Of a DNA stretch of 64,000 nucleotides, positions 52,902-62,188 are shown piece by piece. Source of the DNA: Serratia rhizosphaerae (lineage in GTDB: Bacteria; Pseudomonadota; Gammaproteobacteria; Enterobacterales; Enterobacteriaceae). The number at the start of each line of letters is the position of its first letter. Within the stretch, counting starts at the first letter, position 1. A program made the translations under genes and the position numbers. The notes below the pieces were generated by a model. The model did not search any database. It was not told where the DNA came from and saw only the letters and a list, made by a program, of their open reading frames with translations. The stretch lies in assembly GCF_009817885.1 (NCBI RefSeq), contig NZ_CP041764.1, positions 3,782,001 through 3,846,000 on the forward strand, written 5' to 3'.

Positions 52902-53668
52902 TGCTGGCCGCACGCATACTGCAGCAGGGCGAGCGCCAGCGTCCGTGGCTGGTTTGGCTGCATGGCCTGCTGGGCAACAATAATGAGTGGCGGGTGATCG
53001 CCGCCCGCTGCGCGCAATGGCCGTCGCTGGCCATCGATCTGCCGGGGCATGGCGAATCGGTCGGTCAGCGCTGCCATAGCTTTGCCGAGGTCAGCCGCCA
53101 GATTGGCGCGACGCTGCGGCAGCATAAGATTGAGCGTTACTGGCTGGTGGGATATTCGCTGGGCGGACGCATTGCCATGTATCACGCCTGCTACGGCGAA
53201 ACGGCCGGTTTGCAGGGGCTGGTGATTGAAGGCGGCAATCCGGGGCTGACCAGCGATGAACTGCGCCGTCAGCGTTGTGATCACGACGCCCGCTGGGCGG
53301 CGCGTTTCCGTAGCGAACCGCTGCCGCAGGTGCTGGCGGACTGGTATCGGCAGCCGGTGTTTCACGAACTGAGCGCGCCTCATCGCGAGGCGCTGATTGA
53401 AGCGCGTTCGCGCAATGATGGTCCGGCGGTGGCGGCGATGCTGGAGGCCACCTCGCTGGGGCGTCAGCCCTGGCTGGCGCCGCAGTTACGGCGGCTGCAA
53501 CTGCCGAAACTGGTGTTGTGCGGTGCCGATGACGACAAATTTCAAGCGCTGACGCGCACGGCCGGTCTGCCGCTGCGCACCGTCGCGCAGGCCGGGCACA
53601 ATGCGCATCTGGCCAATCCGCGCGCGTTTGCCGCGCAGCTGAATGATTTTCTTGTTAATCCTGCTTAA
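52901..53668 (+). CDS. menH: SHCHC synthase MenH
   Basis: 255 residues, alpha/beta hydrolase that removes pyruvate from SEPHCHC. The Ser-Asp-His triad is S86 (GYSLGGR), D210 (LCGADDDKF) and H233 (AGHNAHL), matching E. coli. Starts on the last base of the menD stop and ends 11 bp before menB. Confidence 0.96.
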   Translation: MLAARILQQGERQRPWLVWLHGLLGNNNEWRVIAARCAQWPSLAIDLPGHGESVGQRCHSFAEVSRQIGATLRQHKIERYWLVGYSLGGRIAMYHACYGETAGLQGLVIEGGNPGLTSDELRRQRCDHDARWAARFRSEPLPQVLADWYRQPVFHELSAPHREALIEARSRNDGPAVAAMLEATSLGRQPWLAPQLRRLQLPKLVLCGADDDKFQALTRTAGLPLRTVAQAGHNAHLANPRAFAAQLNDFLVNPA

Positions 53669-53679
53669 AGGAATCGAAC

Positions 53680-54537
53680 ATGCTTTATCCGAATGAAGAA
53701 TACCTGTACGCCGCCATCGACTGGCAAGACTGTAGCGGCGACTTCAGCGATATCCTGTATCACAAGTCACACGACGGCATCGCGAAAATCACCATCAACC
53801 GCCCGCAGGTGCGCAACGCTTTCCGTCCGCAGACGGTAAAAGAGATGATTGAGGCGCTCAGCAATGCGCGCTACGACGACGGCATCGGCGTGATTATCCT
53901 GACCGGCGCGGGGGACAAGGCGTTCTGCTCCGGCGGCGATCAGAAGGTGCGCGGCGACTACGGCGGCTATCAGGACGACAGCGGCGTGCACCACCTGAAC
54001 GTGCTCGATTTTCAGCGCCAGATCCGCACCTGCCCGAAACCGGTGGTGGCGATGGTGGCGGGCTATTCGATCGGCGGCGGTCACGTATTGCATATGATGT
54101 GCGATCTGACCATTGCGGCGGACAACGCGATATTCGGCCAGACCGGCCCGAAAGTTGGCTCCTTTGACGGTGGCTGGGGCGCTTCCTATATGGCGCGCAT
54201 TGTCGGCCAGAAAAAGGCGCGGGAAATCTGGTTCCTGTGCCGTCAGTATGACGCGCAGGCGGCGCTGGATATGGGGCTGGTCAATACCGTGGTGCCGCTG
54301 GCCGAGCTGGAAAGAGAGACGGTGCGCTGGTGCCGCGAGATGCTGCAGAACAGCCCGATGGCACTGCGCTGTCTGAAGGCGGCGCTGAATGCCGACTGCG
54401 ACGGTCAGGCCGGCCTGCAGGAGCTGGCAGGCAATGCCACCATGCTGTTCTATATGACCGACGAAGGGCAGGAAGGGCGTAATGCGTTCAACGAAAAGCG
54501 CCAGCCTGACTTTAGCAAATTCAAGCGTAATCCGTAA
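53680..54537 (+). CDS. menB: 1,4-dihydroxy-2-naphthoyl-CoA synthase MenB
   Basis: 285 residues, the same as E. coli. Crotonase-fold enzyme that closes the second ring of the naphthoquinone. The oxyanion-hole and bicarbonate-site block CSGGDQKVRGDYGGY, SIGGGHVLHMMCDL and FGQTGPKVGSFDGG are intact. AAAGGA lies ahead of the ATG. Its TAA overlaps the menC start (TAATG). Confidence 0.98.
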   Translation: MLYPNEEYLYAAIDWQDCSGDFSDILYHKSHDGIAKITINRPQVRNAFRPQTVKEMIEALSNARYDDGIGVIILTGAGDKAFCSGGDQKVRGDYGGYQDDSGVHHLNVLDFQRQIRTCPKPVVAMVAGYSIGGGHVLHMMCDLTIAADNAIFGQTGPKVGSFDGGWGASYMARIVGQKKAREIWFLCRQYDAQAALDMGLVNTVVPLAELERETVRWCREMLQNSPMALRCLKAALNADCDGQAGLQELAGNATMLFYMTDEGQEGRNAFNEKRQPDFSKFKRNP

Positions 54538-55520
54538 TGACGGCCCCTGAGCGTAGTGCCGGCGTTTACCGTTATTGCCTGCCGATGGAGGCGGGCGTGG
54601 TGCTGCGTCACCAGCGGCTTAAAACGCGCGACGGGCTGTTGGTGCATCTGCAGCAGGGCGAACGCAGCGGCTGGGGCGAGATCGCGCCGCTGCCGGAATT
54701 CAGCCGCGAGACGCTGGAGCAGGCGCAGCAGGCGCTGCTGGCCTGGTTGCCGGGCTGGCTGGACGGCGATTTACCGGCCGAGAGCGGGTTGCCGTCGGTG
54801 GCGTTCGGCGTCAGCTGCGCGCTGGCGGAGTGCGGGCAGCAGTTGCCGGCCGACGCCGATTACCGCAAGGCGCCGCTGTGCACCGGCGACCCCGATGCGC
54901 TGTTTGCCGAACTGGCGGCGCTGCCGGGCGACAAGATCGCCAAGGTGAAGGTCGGGCTGTATGAAGCGGTACGTGACGGCATGGTGGTCAATATGCTGCT
55001 GGAGGCGCTGCCGGATTTGCGTCTGCGACTGGACGCCAACCGCAGCTGGACGCCGTCGCGGGCCGCCGGCTTCGCCAAATACGTCAACCCGGCGTGGCGC
55101 AAGCGCATCGCGTTTATTGAAGAACCCTGCAAAACCCGCGCAGAGTCGCGTGCCTTTGCGCAGGAGAGCGGTATCGCCATCGCCTGGGATGAAAGCGTGC
55201 GCGAGGCGGATTTTGTGGTGCAGGCCGAGCCGGGCGTGGCGGCCATCGTGATAAAACCGACGCTGACCGGCAGCCTGAACCGCTGCCGCGCGTTGATTCA
55301 GCAGGCGCATCAGGCCGGGCTGACGGCGGTGATAAGCTCCAGCATTGAGTCCAGCCTGGGGTTGACCCAACTGGCGCGGATGGCGCATTGGATGACGCCG
55401 GATACCGTACCGGGGCTGGATACGCTGGGGCTGATGCAGGCGCAACTGCTGCGGCGCTGGCCGGATAGCCCGCTGCCGCTGCTGGAGACGGATGCGCTGG
55501 AGTGCGTATGGCGCAGTTGA
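54537..55520 (+). CDS. menC: o-Succinylbenzoate synthase MenC
   Basis: 327 residues, enolase superfamily. Dehydrates SHCHC to o-succinylbenzoate. Catalytic Lys pair in AKVKVGLYE; metal ligands in LRLDANRSW, FIEEPCK and AWDES; second-side Lys in VIKPTLTGS. Overlaps menB by one base and menE by 13 bp, so menD to menE behave as one tightly coupled unit. Confidence 0.96.
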   Translation: MTAPERSAGVYRYCLPMEAGVVLRHQRLKTRDGLLVHLQQGERSGWGEIAPLPEFSRETLEQAQQALLAWLPGWLDGDLPAESGLPSVAFGVSCALAECGQQLPADADYRKAPLCTGDPDALFAELAALPGDKIAKVKVGLYEAVRDGMVVNMLLEALPDLRLRLDANRSWTPSRAAGFAKYVNPAWRKRIAFIEEPCKTRAESRAFAQESGIAIAWDESVREADFVVQAEPGVAAIVIKPTLTGSLNRCRALIQQAHQAGLTAVISSSIESSLGLTQLARMAHWMTPDTVPGLDTLGLMQAQLLRRWPDSPLPLLETDALECVWRS

Positions 55521-56899
55521 ACGACTGGCCGTGGCGTTACTGGGCGCGGCTGCGGCCGGCGGACACCGCGCTGACGGTAGGCCAGGAAGCGGTAAGCTGG
55601 CGGCAGTTGCGCCAGCGGATCGATGCGCTGGCGGCGAGCTTTCAGCGTCAGGGCGTGACGCCGGGCTACGGCGTGGTGCTGTGCGGTAAGAATGATTATC
55701 CGCTGCTGCTGGCCTATCTGGCGCTGCTGCAGTGCGGCGCCCGGCTGCTGCCGCTGAATCCGGCGCTGCCGTTGCGGACGCGGGAAGCGCTGTTGCCGGC
55801 GCTGGATATCCGGTTCGCCGTAGCGCCGGATGGGACGCCGGCGGAGATAGGCGGGCTGTCGGTGCTGGACGCCGATGCGGCCGGCGGCGGCGAACCGCTC
55901 GACATCGGCTGGCAACCCCAACGCCTGGCGACGCTGACGTTGACCTCCGGCTCCAGCGGTCTGCCCAAGGCCGCGGCGCACAGCTGCGCCGGGCATCTGG
56001 CCAGCGCGGAAGGTGTGCTGCAGCTGATGGCGTTTCAGCCCGGCGACAGCTGGCTGCTGTCGCTGCCGCTGTATCATGTTTCCGGGCAGGGCATCATCTG
56101 GCGCTGGCTGGCGGCGGGGGCGCAGCTGGTGGTGCGAGCCGGAATGCCGTTGGCGCAGGCGCTGGCCGGCTGCAGCCACGCGTCGCTGGTGCCGACTCAG
56201 CTGTGGCGTTTGCTCAGTCAGCCGCAGGCGTCACTGGCGCTGAAAGAGGTGCTGCTTGGCGGCGCAATGATCCCGGTCTCCCTGACGGAGCAGGCGGAGG
56301 CCAAAGGCATCCGCTGCTGGTGCGGCTACGGCCTGACCGAATTTGCCTCGACGGTGTGCGCCAAGCGTGCCGATGCGCAGCCGGGCGTCGGTTTGCCGTT
56401 GGCAGGGCGGGAAATCAGGCTGGTGGATGAAGAAATATGGATCCGCGCGGCGAGCATGGCGCTGGGATACTGGCGCGACGGCCGGCTGCAGCCGATTGGC
56501 GATGCGCAGGGCTGGTTCCACAGCCGCGATCGCGGCGTGATGGCGCAGGGCGAGCTGCGTATTATCGGGCGTCTGGATAATCTGTTTTTCAGCGGCGGCG
56601 AGGGCGTGCAGCCGGAGGATGTGGAGCGGGTGCTGGCGGCGCATCCGCAAATCTCGCAGGTGTTCGTGGTGCCGGTGGATGACGCCGAGTTCGGTCAGCG
56701 TCCGGCAGCGGTGATTGAAGGGGACGGCGCGCTGTCGCTGGAAGCGCTGCTGCTGTGGGCGCAGGATCGGCTGGCGAATTTCCAGCGGCCCGTGGCGCTG
56801 TGGCATTTGCCGGAGCAGTTAAAAAGCGGTGGCATCAAGATTGCGCGACGGCAGGTGCAGGAGTGGGCCAGCCGACAGTGGCGGGCGGCGAGTCAATAA
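55508..56899 (+). CDS. menE: o-Succinylbenzoate-CoA ligase MenE
   Basis: 463 residues from the ATG at 55508, with GGAG 6 bases upstream (inside menC); a GTG at 55502 is less well placed. Adenylate-forming enzyme: phosphate loop LTSGSSGLPKAAAHS, GYGLTEFAST, hinge GRLDNLFFSGGEGVQPEDVE and a C-terminal Lys in KSGGIKIARRQ. Makes OSB-CoA, the substrate of MenB. Last gene of the cluster, convergent with katA. Confidence 0.96.
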   Translation: MAQLNDWPWRYWARLRPADTALTVGQEAVSWRQLRQRIDALAASFQRQGVTPGYGVVLCGKNDYPLLLAYLALLQCGARLLPLNPALPLRTREALLPALDIRFAVAPDGTPAEIGGLSVLDADAAGGGEPLDIGWQPQRLATLTLTSGSSGLPKAAAHSCAGHLASAEGVLQLMAFQPGDSWLLSLPLYHVSGQGIIWRWLAAGAQLVVRAGMPLAQALAGCSHASLVPTQLWRLLSQPQASLALKEVLLGGAMIPVSLTEQAEAKGIRCWCGYGLTEFASTVCAKRADAQPGVGLPLAGREIRLVDEEIWIRAASMALGYWRDGRLQPIGDAQGWFHSRDRGVMAQGELRIIGRLDNLFFSGGEGVQPEDVERVLAAHPQISQVFVVPVDDAEFGQRPAAVIEGDGALSLEALLLWAQDRLANFQRPVALWHLPEQLKSGGIKIARRQVQEWASRQWRAASQ

Positions 56900-56922
56900 G
56901 GGGCCGGATAGAAACGGCCCCT
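56899..56922. terminator. Stem-loop between menE and katA
   Basis: AGGGGCCG (56899-56906) and CGGCCCCT (56915-56922) form a perfect 8-bp stem beginning at the last base of the menE stop codon. No long T-run. It probably separates the two convergent units. Confidence 0.55.
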
Positions 56923-56937
56923 GAGGTTGCATTACCT

Positions 56938-58374
56938 TTATTTCAGATCCAGCGCCTTGGCGACGCCGGCGCCATAGTCCGGATGGACGCGGGTGAACAG
57001 GTCGACCTGACGACGCTGGATAGCCTCGGGCACCTGCGACAGCTCACCGGCGATGCGGGTAAACATTCGCTGATGCTCTTCGGCGCTTAACAACTCAAAC
57101 AGCGCGCGCGGCTGGCTGTAGTAATCATCGTCTTCGCGGTGGTTCCAGTGGTCGGCGGCACCCTCAATGCTCAATGGCGGTTCGCTGAAATCCGGCTGAT
57201 CCTGATACAGGCCGAAGCTGTTCGGCTCATAGGTGGCGCCGTTGCCGCTGTTGCCGTCCACGCGCATGGCGCCGTCGCGGTGGTAGTTATGGAACGGGCA
57301 TTTGGCGGCATTGACTGGGATCTGGTGATGATTAACGCCCAGGCGGTAGCGGTGCGCATCGCCATAAGAGAACAGGCGGCCCTGCAGCATTTTATCCGGC
57401 GAGAAACCGATGCCGGGCACCACGTTGGCCGGGTTCATCGCTACCTGCTCAACCTCGGAGAAATAGTTGTCCGGGTTGCGGTTCAGCTCGAAGAAACCGA
57501 CGTCGAGCAGCGGGTAGTCGGCGTGCGGCCACACCTTGGTCAGATCGAAGGGGTTATACGGCGTTTGCGACGCCTCATGTTCCGGCATGATCTGCACCTG
57601 CAGCTTCCAACGTGGGAAGTCGCTGCGCTCGATCGCCTCGAACAGATCGCGCTGTGAGCTTTCACGATCTTTGGCGATGATCGCTTCGGCCTGATCGTCC
57701 ATCAAATTCTCAATGCCCTGTTCGCAGCGGAAGTGGAATTTCACCCAGAAACGCTGGTTGTCGGCATTGATCAGGCTGAACGTATGGCTGCCGAAACCGT
57801 GCATATGGCGATAGGACTTCGGCAACCCGCGGTCGCTGAAGTCGATGGTCAACTGGTGCAGCGACTCCGGCAGGTGGGAGAAGAAGTCCCACTTGTAAAC
57901 CGGGTTGCGCAGGTTGGTGCGCGGATCGCGTTTGACCACGTGGTTGAGATCGGGGAATTTCAGCGGATCGCGCAGGTAAAACACCGGCGTGTCGTTGCCC
58001 ACCAGATCCCAGTTGCCTTCTTCGGTATAGAATTTCATGGCAAAGCCGCGGATGTCGCGTTCCGCGTCGGCCGCGCCGCGTTCGCCGGCCACGGTGGAGA
58101 AGCGCACGAACATCTCGGTCTGTTTGCCGATCTCAGAGAAGATCTTGGCGCGCGTGTACTGGCTGATGTCATGGGTGACGGTAAAGGTGCCGTAAGCGCC
58201 GGAACCTTTGGCGTGCATACGGCGCTCCGGGATGACTTCCCGGTCAAAGTGGGCGAGTTTCTCCAGAAACCAGACGTCCTGCAGCAGCATTGGGCCGCGT
58301 TTGCCTGCGGTGATGACATTATTATTATCCACAACCGGCGCGCCGGCCGCGGTCGTCAATCCTTTCTTGCTCAT
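56938..58374 (-). CDS. katA: Monofunctional heme catalase KatA
   Basis: 478 residues: small-subunit, clade 3 type catalase that splits hydrogen peroxide. Distal His H54 (RRMHAKGSGAYG), Asn in GNDTPVFYLRD and the proximal heme Tyr in GRLFSYGDAHRYRLG are present; no C-terminal flavodoxin-like domain, unlike KatE. E. coli lacks this gene here, so it is an addition between menE and yfaZ. Its upstream region contains a 9-bp inverted repeat that might be a regulatory site; I could not fit the OxyR pattern to it. Confidence 0.96.
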   Translation of the reverse strand: MSKKGLTTAAGAPVVDNNNVITAGKRGPMLLQDVWFLEKLAHFDREVIPERRMHAKGSGAYGTFTVTHDISQYTRAKIFSEIGKQTEMFVRFSTVAGERGAADAERDIRGFAMKFYTEEGNWDLVGNDTPVFYLRDPLKFPDLNHVVKRDPRTNLRNPVYKWDFFSHLPESLHQLTIDFSDRGLPKSYRHMHGFGSHTFSLINADNQRFWVKFHFRCEQGIENLMDDQAEAIIAKDRESSQRDLFEAIERSDFPRWKLQVQIMPEHEASQTPYNPFDLTKVWPHADYPLLDVGFFELNRNPDNYFSEVEQVAMNPANVVPGIGFSPDKMLQGRLFSYGDAHRYRLGVNHHQIPVNAAKCPFHNYHRDGAMRVDGNSGNGATYEPNSFGLYQDQPDFSEPPLSIEGAADHWNHREDDDYYSQPRALFELLSAEEHQRMFTRIAGELSQVPEAIQRRQVDLFTRVHPDYGAGVAKALDLK

Positions 58375-58719
58375 CCTATGCTCCTTGATATAGCAGTTAA
58401 ATGTGATAGCGCATACTCGGGTGACTCAGCGTTCACGGTGTTTACCTGCGGAGCGGATCGTCGTCCCGCGTCGGTAAAGCACTATTATTTGTAGACCTAT
58501 TAATCCGCAGCGGCAAATAGGTCTGAGTTATTGTTGCCGGTAACAGTGAGAATTTTCCTGCCGATCGGCAAAAATTTACATTCATTTGATTGGAAAAGGT
58601 TTTTCTCACGCAGGCTGCGCTGATAGGCTGTTGCGCTTCGGTATAGGTATTTCGCGTTACGATGGCGCGTTCAGCCATCGCATATCAGGCGAACAGATCA
58701 ACGCAAAAAGGGAAAGCAC
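58375..58719. promoter_or_regulatory. Divergent katA/yfaZ promoter region with inverted repeat
   Basis: 345 bp, no gene. AGACCTATT (58493-58501) and AATAGGTCT (58516-58524) are a perfect 9-bp inverted repeat with a 14-bp spacer, 119-150 bp upstream of katA. It could be an operator or a hairpin. Nothing else stands out. Confidence 0.5.
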
Positions 58720-59262
58720 ATGAAGAAAAGTTTAGTGGCATGCGCAGCAGGTCTGCTGCTGGTCAGCGGAACGGCAAGCGCCATCGGTGTTTCTGCACAA
58801 GCCGGGCGCCATTACACCAATCTGGGCGTCGGCCTGGGCAGCAACAGCGCCGGGTTTGGCCTGAACGGCAACTGGGCGCGCAGCGACCATGACGGCAACG
58901 TCGGCAGCCTGGGGCTGACCTTCAGCCTGCCTGCCGGCCCGCTGAGTGCGACCGTCGGCGGCAAGGCGCTGTATCTGAGCCCTAAAGAGGGCAAAGACGG
59001 CGGGGCGCTGGCGCTGGGTGGCGGCCTGGAGTGGACGATTAACCGTTACTTCAGCCTGTACGGCGAAGGCTACTTCGCGCCAGAGGCCTTTACCAGCGGC
59101 GTGAAGTCGTACAGCGAAGCCAACGGCGGCCTGCGCTGGAATGTCCTGCGTCCGCTGAGCGTGGATGTCGGCTATCGCTATATGAAGATGAAAGGTAAAG
59201 ACGGGCACCGTGATAACACGCTGGCCGACGGGCCATATATCGGCGTCGGTTTGAGTTTCTGA
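58720..59262 (+). CDS. yfaZ: YfaZ-family outer membrane protein
   Basis: 180 residues with a signal peptide cut near residue 21 (LVSGTASA|IG). The rest is glycine- and aromatic-rich with alternating hydrophobic residues and ends in Phe (GPYIGVGLSF), as expected for an outer-membrane beta-barrel. Resembles E. coli YfaZ; function unknown. AAAGGGAAAG precedes the ATG. Followed by a strong terminator shared with tyrP. Confidence 0.92.
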   Translation: MKKSLVACAAGLLLVSGTASAIGVSAQAGRHYTNLGVGLGSNSAGFGLNGNWARSDHDGNVGSLGLTFSLPAGPLSATVGGKALYLSPKEGKDGGALALGGGLEWTINRYFSLYGEGYFAPEAFTSGVKSYSEANGGLRWNVLRPLSVDVGYRYMKMKGKDGHRDNTLADGPYIGVGLSF

Positions 59263-59276
59263 CCTGACTCAATCAT

Positions 59277-59298
59277 AACGGGGGCCTCGGCCCCCGTT
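59277..59298. terminator. Bidirectional terminator between yfaZ and tyrP
   Basis: AACGGGGGC (59277-59285), loop CTCG, GCCCCCGTT (59290-59298), then TGTTATTTT on the plus strand: a perfect 9-bp stem between convergent genes. Confidence 0.85.
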
Positions 59299-59309
59299 GT
59301 TATTTTCGC

Positions 59310-60518
59310 TTAGCCCACCGCCGGCAACAGGCCGCCGGCAATGCTTAACTGAATGGCGATCACCGCGATACCGCAGATGAATACCAGCGCCAGCGCGGGC
59401 GTTCCCCCCCACACGCGGTATGAAGTCTGATGTTGACGGCGGGTTTTCCAGACCAGCAGCGAAGGCAGCAGCAGCGCCAGCACCGCCAGCGCAATGGCGG
59501 CAAAGCCCAACGCCAGCACGAAGCCACGCGGGTAGAACAGCGCGAAGGCCAGCGGCGGCAGGAAAGTGATCAGACCGGTCTGCAAACGCCCCCCGACGTT
59601 ATCTTTGCGTTTGCATAAATCGGCCAGGAAATCGAACAGACCGAGCGACACGCCGAGGAAGGAGGTTGCCAGCGCCAGGTCAGCGAACAGGTGCACCGTC
59701 AGTTCAACGTGCGGAGACGCCACCACGTCGCGCATCGCCTGAAGCAGCCCGTTTAAGCCCGCCTGCTGCGCCAGAATGCCGATAAAGGTGTCCGAGCTGA
59801 TGGTGCCGAGCGTCGCCAGCTGCCAGAAGATGTAGGCCACCAACGGAATCGCGCTGCCGATGATAAAAATCCAGCGCAGCCTGCGGATATTGCCGCCCAT
59901 ATAGTTGACGATGCTCGGCACGCTGCCGTGGAAGCCAAAAGAGGTGAAAATCACCGGAATGGCCGACAGCGCCAGCCCTTGCTCCAGCGGCAGCGTCATC
60001 AGATTGGTTTGGTGAATATTCGGCAGCATCAGGCCGAGCATCACGATCAGGAACACCACCTTGGCGCTGAACAGCAGGCGATTGAACATATCGACCGAAT
60101 GCGTGCCGATACACACCACGCCGCCGGCAATCAGGGTAAACAGCAGCACGCCCAGCGCATTGGGCATGTGGCTGTCAGTCCACTGGCTGATGCTGGCGGC
60201 CAGCAGTTCGCCGGCGCCGCTGATATAGGCGGCGGTCAGAGCGTACATCAAGAACATCATACTGAAACTGGTGAGCCACTGCCCGCCGCCGCCCAGATAG
60301 CGTTTTGCCAGGGTGCCGAGGCCGGTATCGGCCTGCTCATGCTGATAGACCTCTACCAGCAGCAGGGCGGTGTAACACATCAACAACCACAGCCCAATCA
60401 GTAAACTCAAGGTTACGCCGAACCCGACGCCGGCTGCCGCCAGCGGCATGGCCAGCATTCCGGCGCCGATAGAAGTGCCGGCTACGATAAAAACACTGCC
60501 AAGAGTGCGATTCTTCAC
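59310..60518 (-). CDS. tyrP: Tyrosine-specific permease TyrP
   Basis: 402 residues from a GTG at 60518 (MKNRTLGSVFIVAGTSIGAGMLA), one residue shorter than E. coli TyrP and highly similar throughout; a longer frame to 60596 would run into the leader. Aromatic amino acid/proton symporter of the HAAAP family, with about eleven membrane helices. The promoter at 60578-60606 overlaps TyrR boxes, supporting tyrosine/phenylalanine control. E. coli carries tyrP elsewhere, so this is a difference in gene order. Confidence 0.95.
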   Translation of the reverse strand: MKNRTLGSVFIVAGTSIGAGMLAMPLAAAGVGFGVTLSLLIGLWLLMCYTALLLVEVYQHEQADTGLGTLAKRYLGGGGQWLTSFSMMFLMYALTAAYISGAGELLAASISQWTDSHMPNALGVLLFTLIAGGVVCIGTHSVDMFNRLLFSAKVVFLIVMLGLMLPNIHQTNLMTLPLEQGLALSAIPVIFTSFGFHGSVPSIVNYMGGNIRRLRWIFIIGSAIPLVAYIFWQLATLGTISSDTFIGILAQQAGLNGLLQAMRDVVASPHVELTVHLFADLALATSFLGVSLGLFDFLADLCKRKDNVGGRLQTGLITFLPPLAFALFYPRGFVLALGFAAIALAVLALLLPSLLVWKTRRQHQTSYRVWGGTPALALVFICGIAVIAIQLSIAGGLLPAVG

Positions 60519-60577
60519 GTTTTTCTCTGCGGTTGATGAGTTTGGAAAAATTATAGGTAACGATTTGCGTGAGCGGC

Positions 60578-60641
60578 AGGATAGTTGAAGGTGCAAATTA
60601 TGTCAAACATGCGTTACATGGTGTGTAAATTAACATTTACA
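60578..60641 (-). promoter_or_regulatory. tyrP promoter with strong and weak TyrR boxes
   Basis: Read on the minus strand, TTGACA (60606-60601), a 17-bp spacer and TATCCT (60583-60578) make a good sigma-70 promoter. A perfect TyrR box TGTAAA-N6-TTTACA lies at 60624-60641. A weaker one, TGTCAA-N6-GTTACA, at 60601-60618 overlaps the -35. The centres are 23 bp apart. E. coli tyrP has the same design: a strong box upstream and a weak box over the promoter, giving activation by phenylalanine and repression by tyrosine. Confidence 0.88.
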
Positions 60642-60762
60642 CCCACGTGAGCGGTGCGGTTATTCAGAAAAATGTTGAGTGTGATAAGAAACGATTTATA
60701 GATAGTGAAAAGTTATTTACAGGCTTCTATAGTGGAATGACCAGAAAATGTGGGAGAGATCA

Positions 60763-61959
60763 ATGTTAAGGGTTGAGATGCTCAGCACCGGCGACGAAGT
60801 GTTGCATGGGCAAATTATTGATACCAATGCGGCCTGGCTGGCTGATTATCTGTTCCAGCAGGGAATCCCGATGAGCGGGCGTGAAACGGTGGGGGACAGC
60901 CTCGCTTCCCTGATTGAAACGCTGCAGGAACGCAGTCAAATCGCTGACATCTTGATCGTCAACGGCGGTCTGGGGCCGACCAGCGACGATCTCAGCGCGC
61001 TGGCGGCGGCGACGGCCTCTGGCGTTGAGCTGGTGGAGCAGGCGGCATGGATCGCCCGCATGGAGGCGTATTTCGCCGAGCGCGGCCGGCCGATGGCCGA
61101 TTCGAACCGCAAGCAGGCGCAGATTCCGGCTAACGCCGAACTTATCGATAACCGCGTCGGCACCGCCTGTGGGTTTATGCTACGGCTGAATAAGTGCCTG
61201 ATGTTCTTTACGCCCGGCGTACCGTCTGAATTTAAAACCATGGTCACGGAACAGATTGTGCCGCGTCTGCGTCAGCACTTTACGCTGTCCGCGCCGCCGC
61301 TGTGCCTGCGGTTGACTACCTTCGGCTGCTCGGAAAGCGATCTGGCCGCCGAGCTGGACGGTATGCCGTTGCCGGAGGGCGTGGTGCTGGGTTACCGCTC
61401 TTCCAGCCCGATTATCGAGCTGAAGCTGACCGGCCCGGAAACACAACGCGCAGCGATGGAAGCTGCTTGGCAGCGAGTGCGTCAGGTCGCCGGCGACAAT
61501 ACAATTTTTGAGGGCACGGCGGGGCTGCCGGCAACGCTGGCGCAGCAACTGCGTCAGCAGGGGCTGAAGCTGGCGCTCAGCGAACAGTTCAGCGCCGGCC
61601 TTATCAACCTGCAGTTGCAAAGCGCAGATGCGCCGCTGGCCGGGGGCGAACTGTTGCCTTCGCACTGTCTGGAAACGCTGGAAACGGTCATCGCGCGCGC
61701 GCAATCGCTGGCGCAACTGGCGGGCGCGCAGCTGGTGCTGGCGGTCAGCGCGATGCAGGATGAGCAGGTCAGCATTGCGCTGCATACGCCGCGCGGCAGC
61801 GTCGGGCAGACGGTGCGCTATCGCGCCTCACGCCATGGTCTGCGTCTGCGGCAGGAGTCGGTGGCGATGCTGGCGCTGGATATGCTGCGTCGCTGGCTGG
61901 CCGGTGGGCAGGTATGCGGTAAAAACGGCTGGTTGGAGATGGTGGAGATTATCGAGTAA
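60763..61959 (+). CDS. yfaY: CinA-like protein YfaY
   Basis: 398 residues from the ATG at 60763 with GGGAGAG upstream. The N-terminal MoaB/CinA (MoCF) domain (residues 1-170) shows STGDEVLHGQIIDTNAAWLA and the NGGLGPTSDD motif. The C-terminal half is a diverged CinA domain, which in E. coli YfaY lacks NMN deamidase activity. Function unknown. Divergent from tyrP; E. coli has yfaY in the same neighbourhood (yfaZ side). Confidence 0.92.
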   Translation: MLRVEMLSTGDEVLHGQIIDTNAAWLADYLFQQGIPMSGRETVGDSLASLIETLQERSQIADILIVNGGLGPTSDDLSALAAATASGVELVEQAAWIARMEAYFAERGRPMADSNRKQAQIPANAELIDNRVGTACGFMLRLNKCLMFFTPGVPSEFKTMVTEQIVPRLRQHFTLSAPPLCLRLTTFGCSESDLAAELDGMPLPEGVVLGYRSSSPIIELKLTGPETQRAAMEAAWQRVRQVAGDNTIFEGTAGLPATLAQQLRQQGLKLALSEQFSAGLINLQLQSADAPLAGGELLPSHCLETLETVIARAQSLAQLAGAQLVLAVSAMQDEQVSIALHTPRGSVGQTVRYRASRHGLRLRQESVAMLALDMLRRWLAGGQVCGKNGWLEMVEIIE

Positions 61960-62100
61960 GGAACCGTTGATGTTAATGATATATCCCTTATTAATCATAA
62001 TATTATAGGGGATGTTCGTCGCGGGACAATGCTGTTATTCTGCTTGCGGGTGCTTGAGTCTGTTCGTCTTGAGCATGGTGTGGCAGGGCGGATAAATGAA

Positions 62101-62133
62101 AGCCCCAGACTGACTCTAAATCAGAATGGGGCT
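62101..62133. ncRNA. Hairpin leader and possible Sok-type antisense terminator of the hok-like locus
   Basis: AGCCCCA (62101-62107) and TGGGGCT (62127-62133) pair over 7 bp, with a further CTGA/TCAG pairing inside. On the minus strand the stem is followed by TTCATTT, so it could end an antisense RNA; on the plus strand it is part of the toxin mRNA leader. The antisense RNA itself is inferred from hok/sok architecture, not seen. Confidence 0.4.
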
Positions 62134-62188
62134 GCACATACCGCCTAGACACCGGTATGGTAGCCCCTTCACCGCAAGGAGGCAAGCA

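Noticed and set aside
58493..58524. OxyR site upstream of katA
   Set aside because: The CTAT/ATAG tetrads are 16 bases apart rather than in the ATAG-N7-CTAT-N7-ATAG-N7-CTAT pattern.
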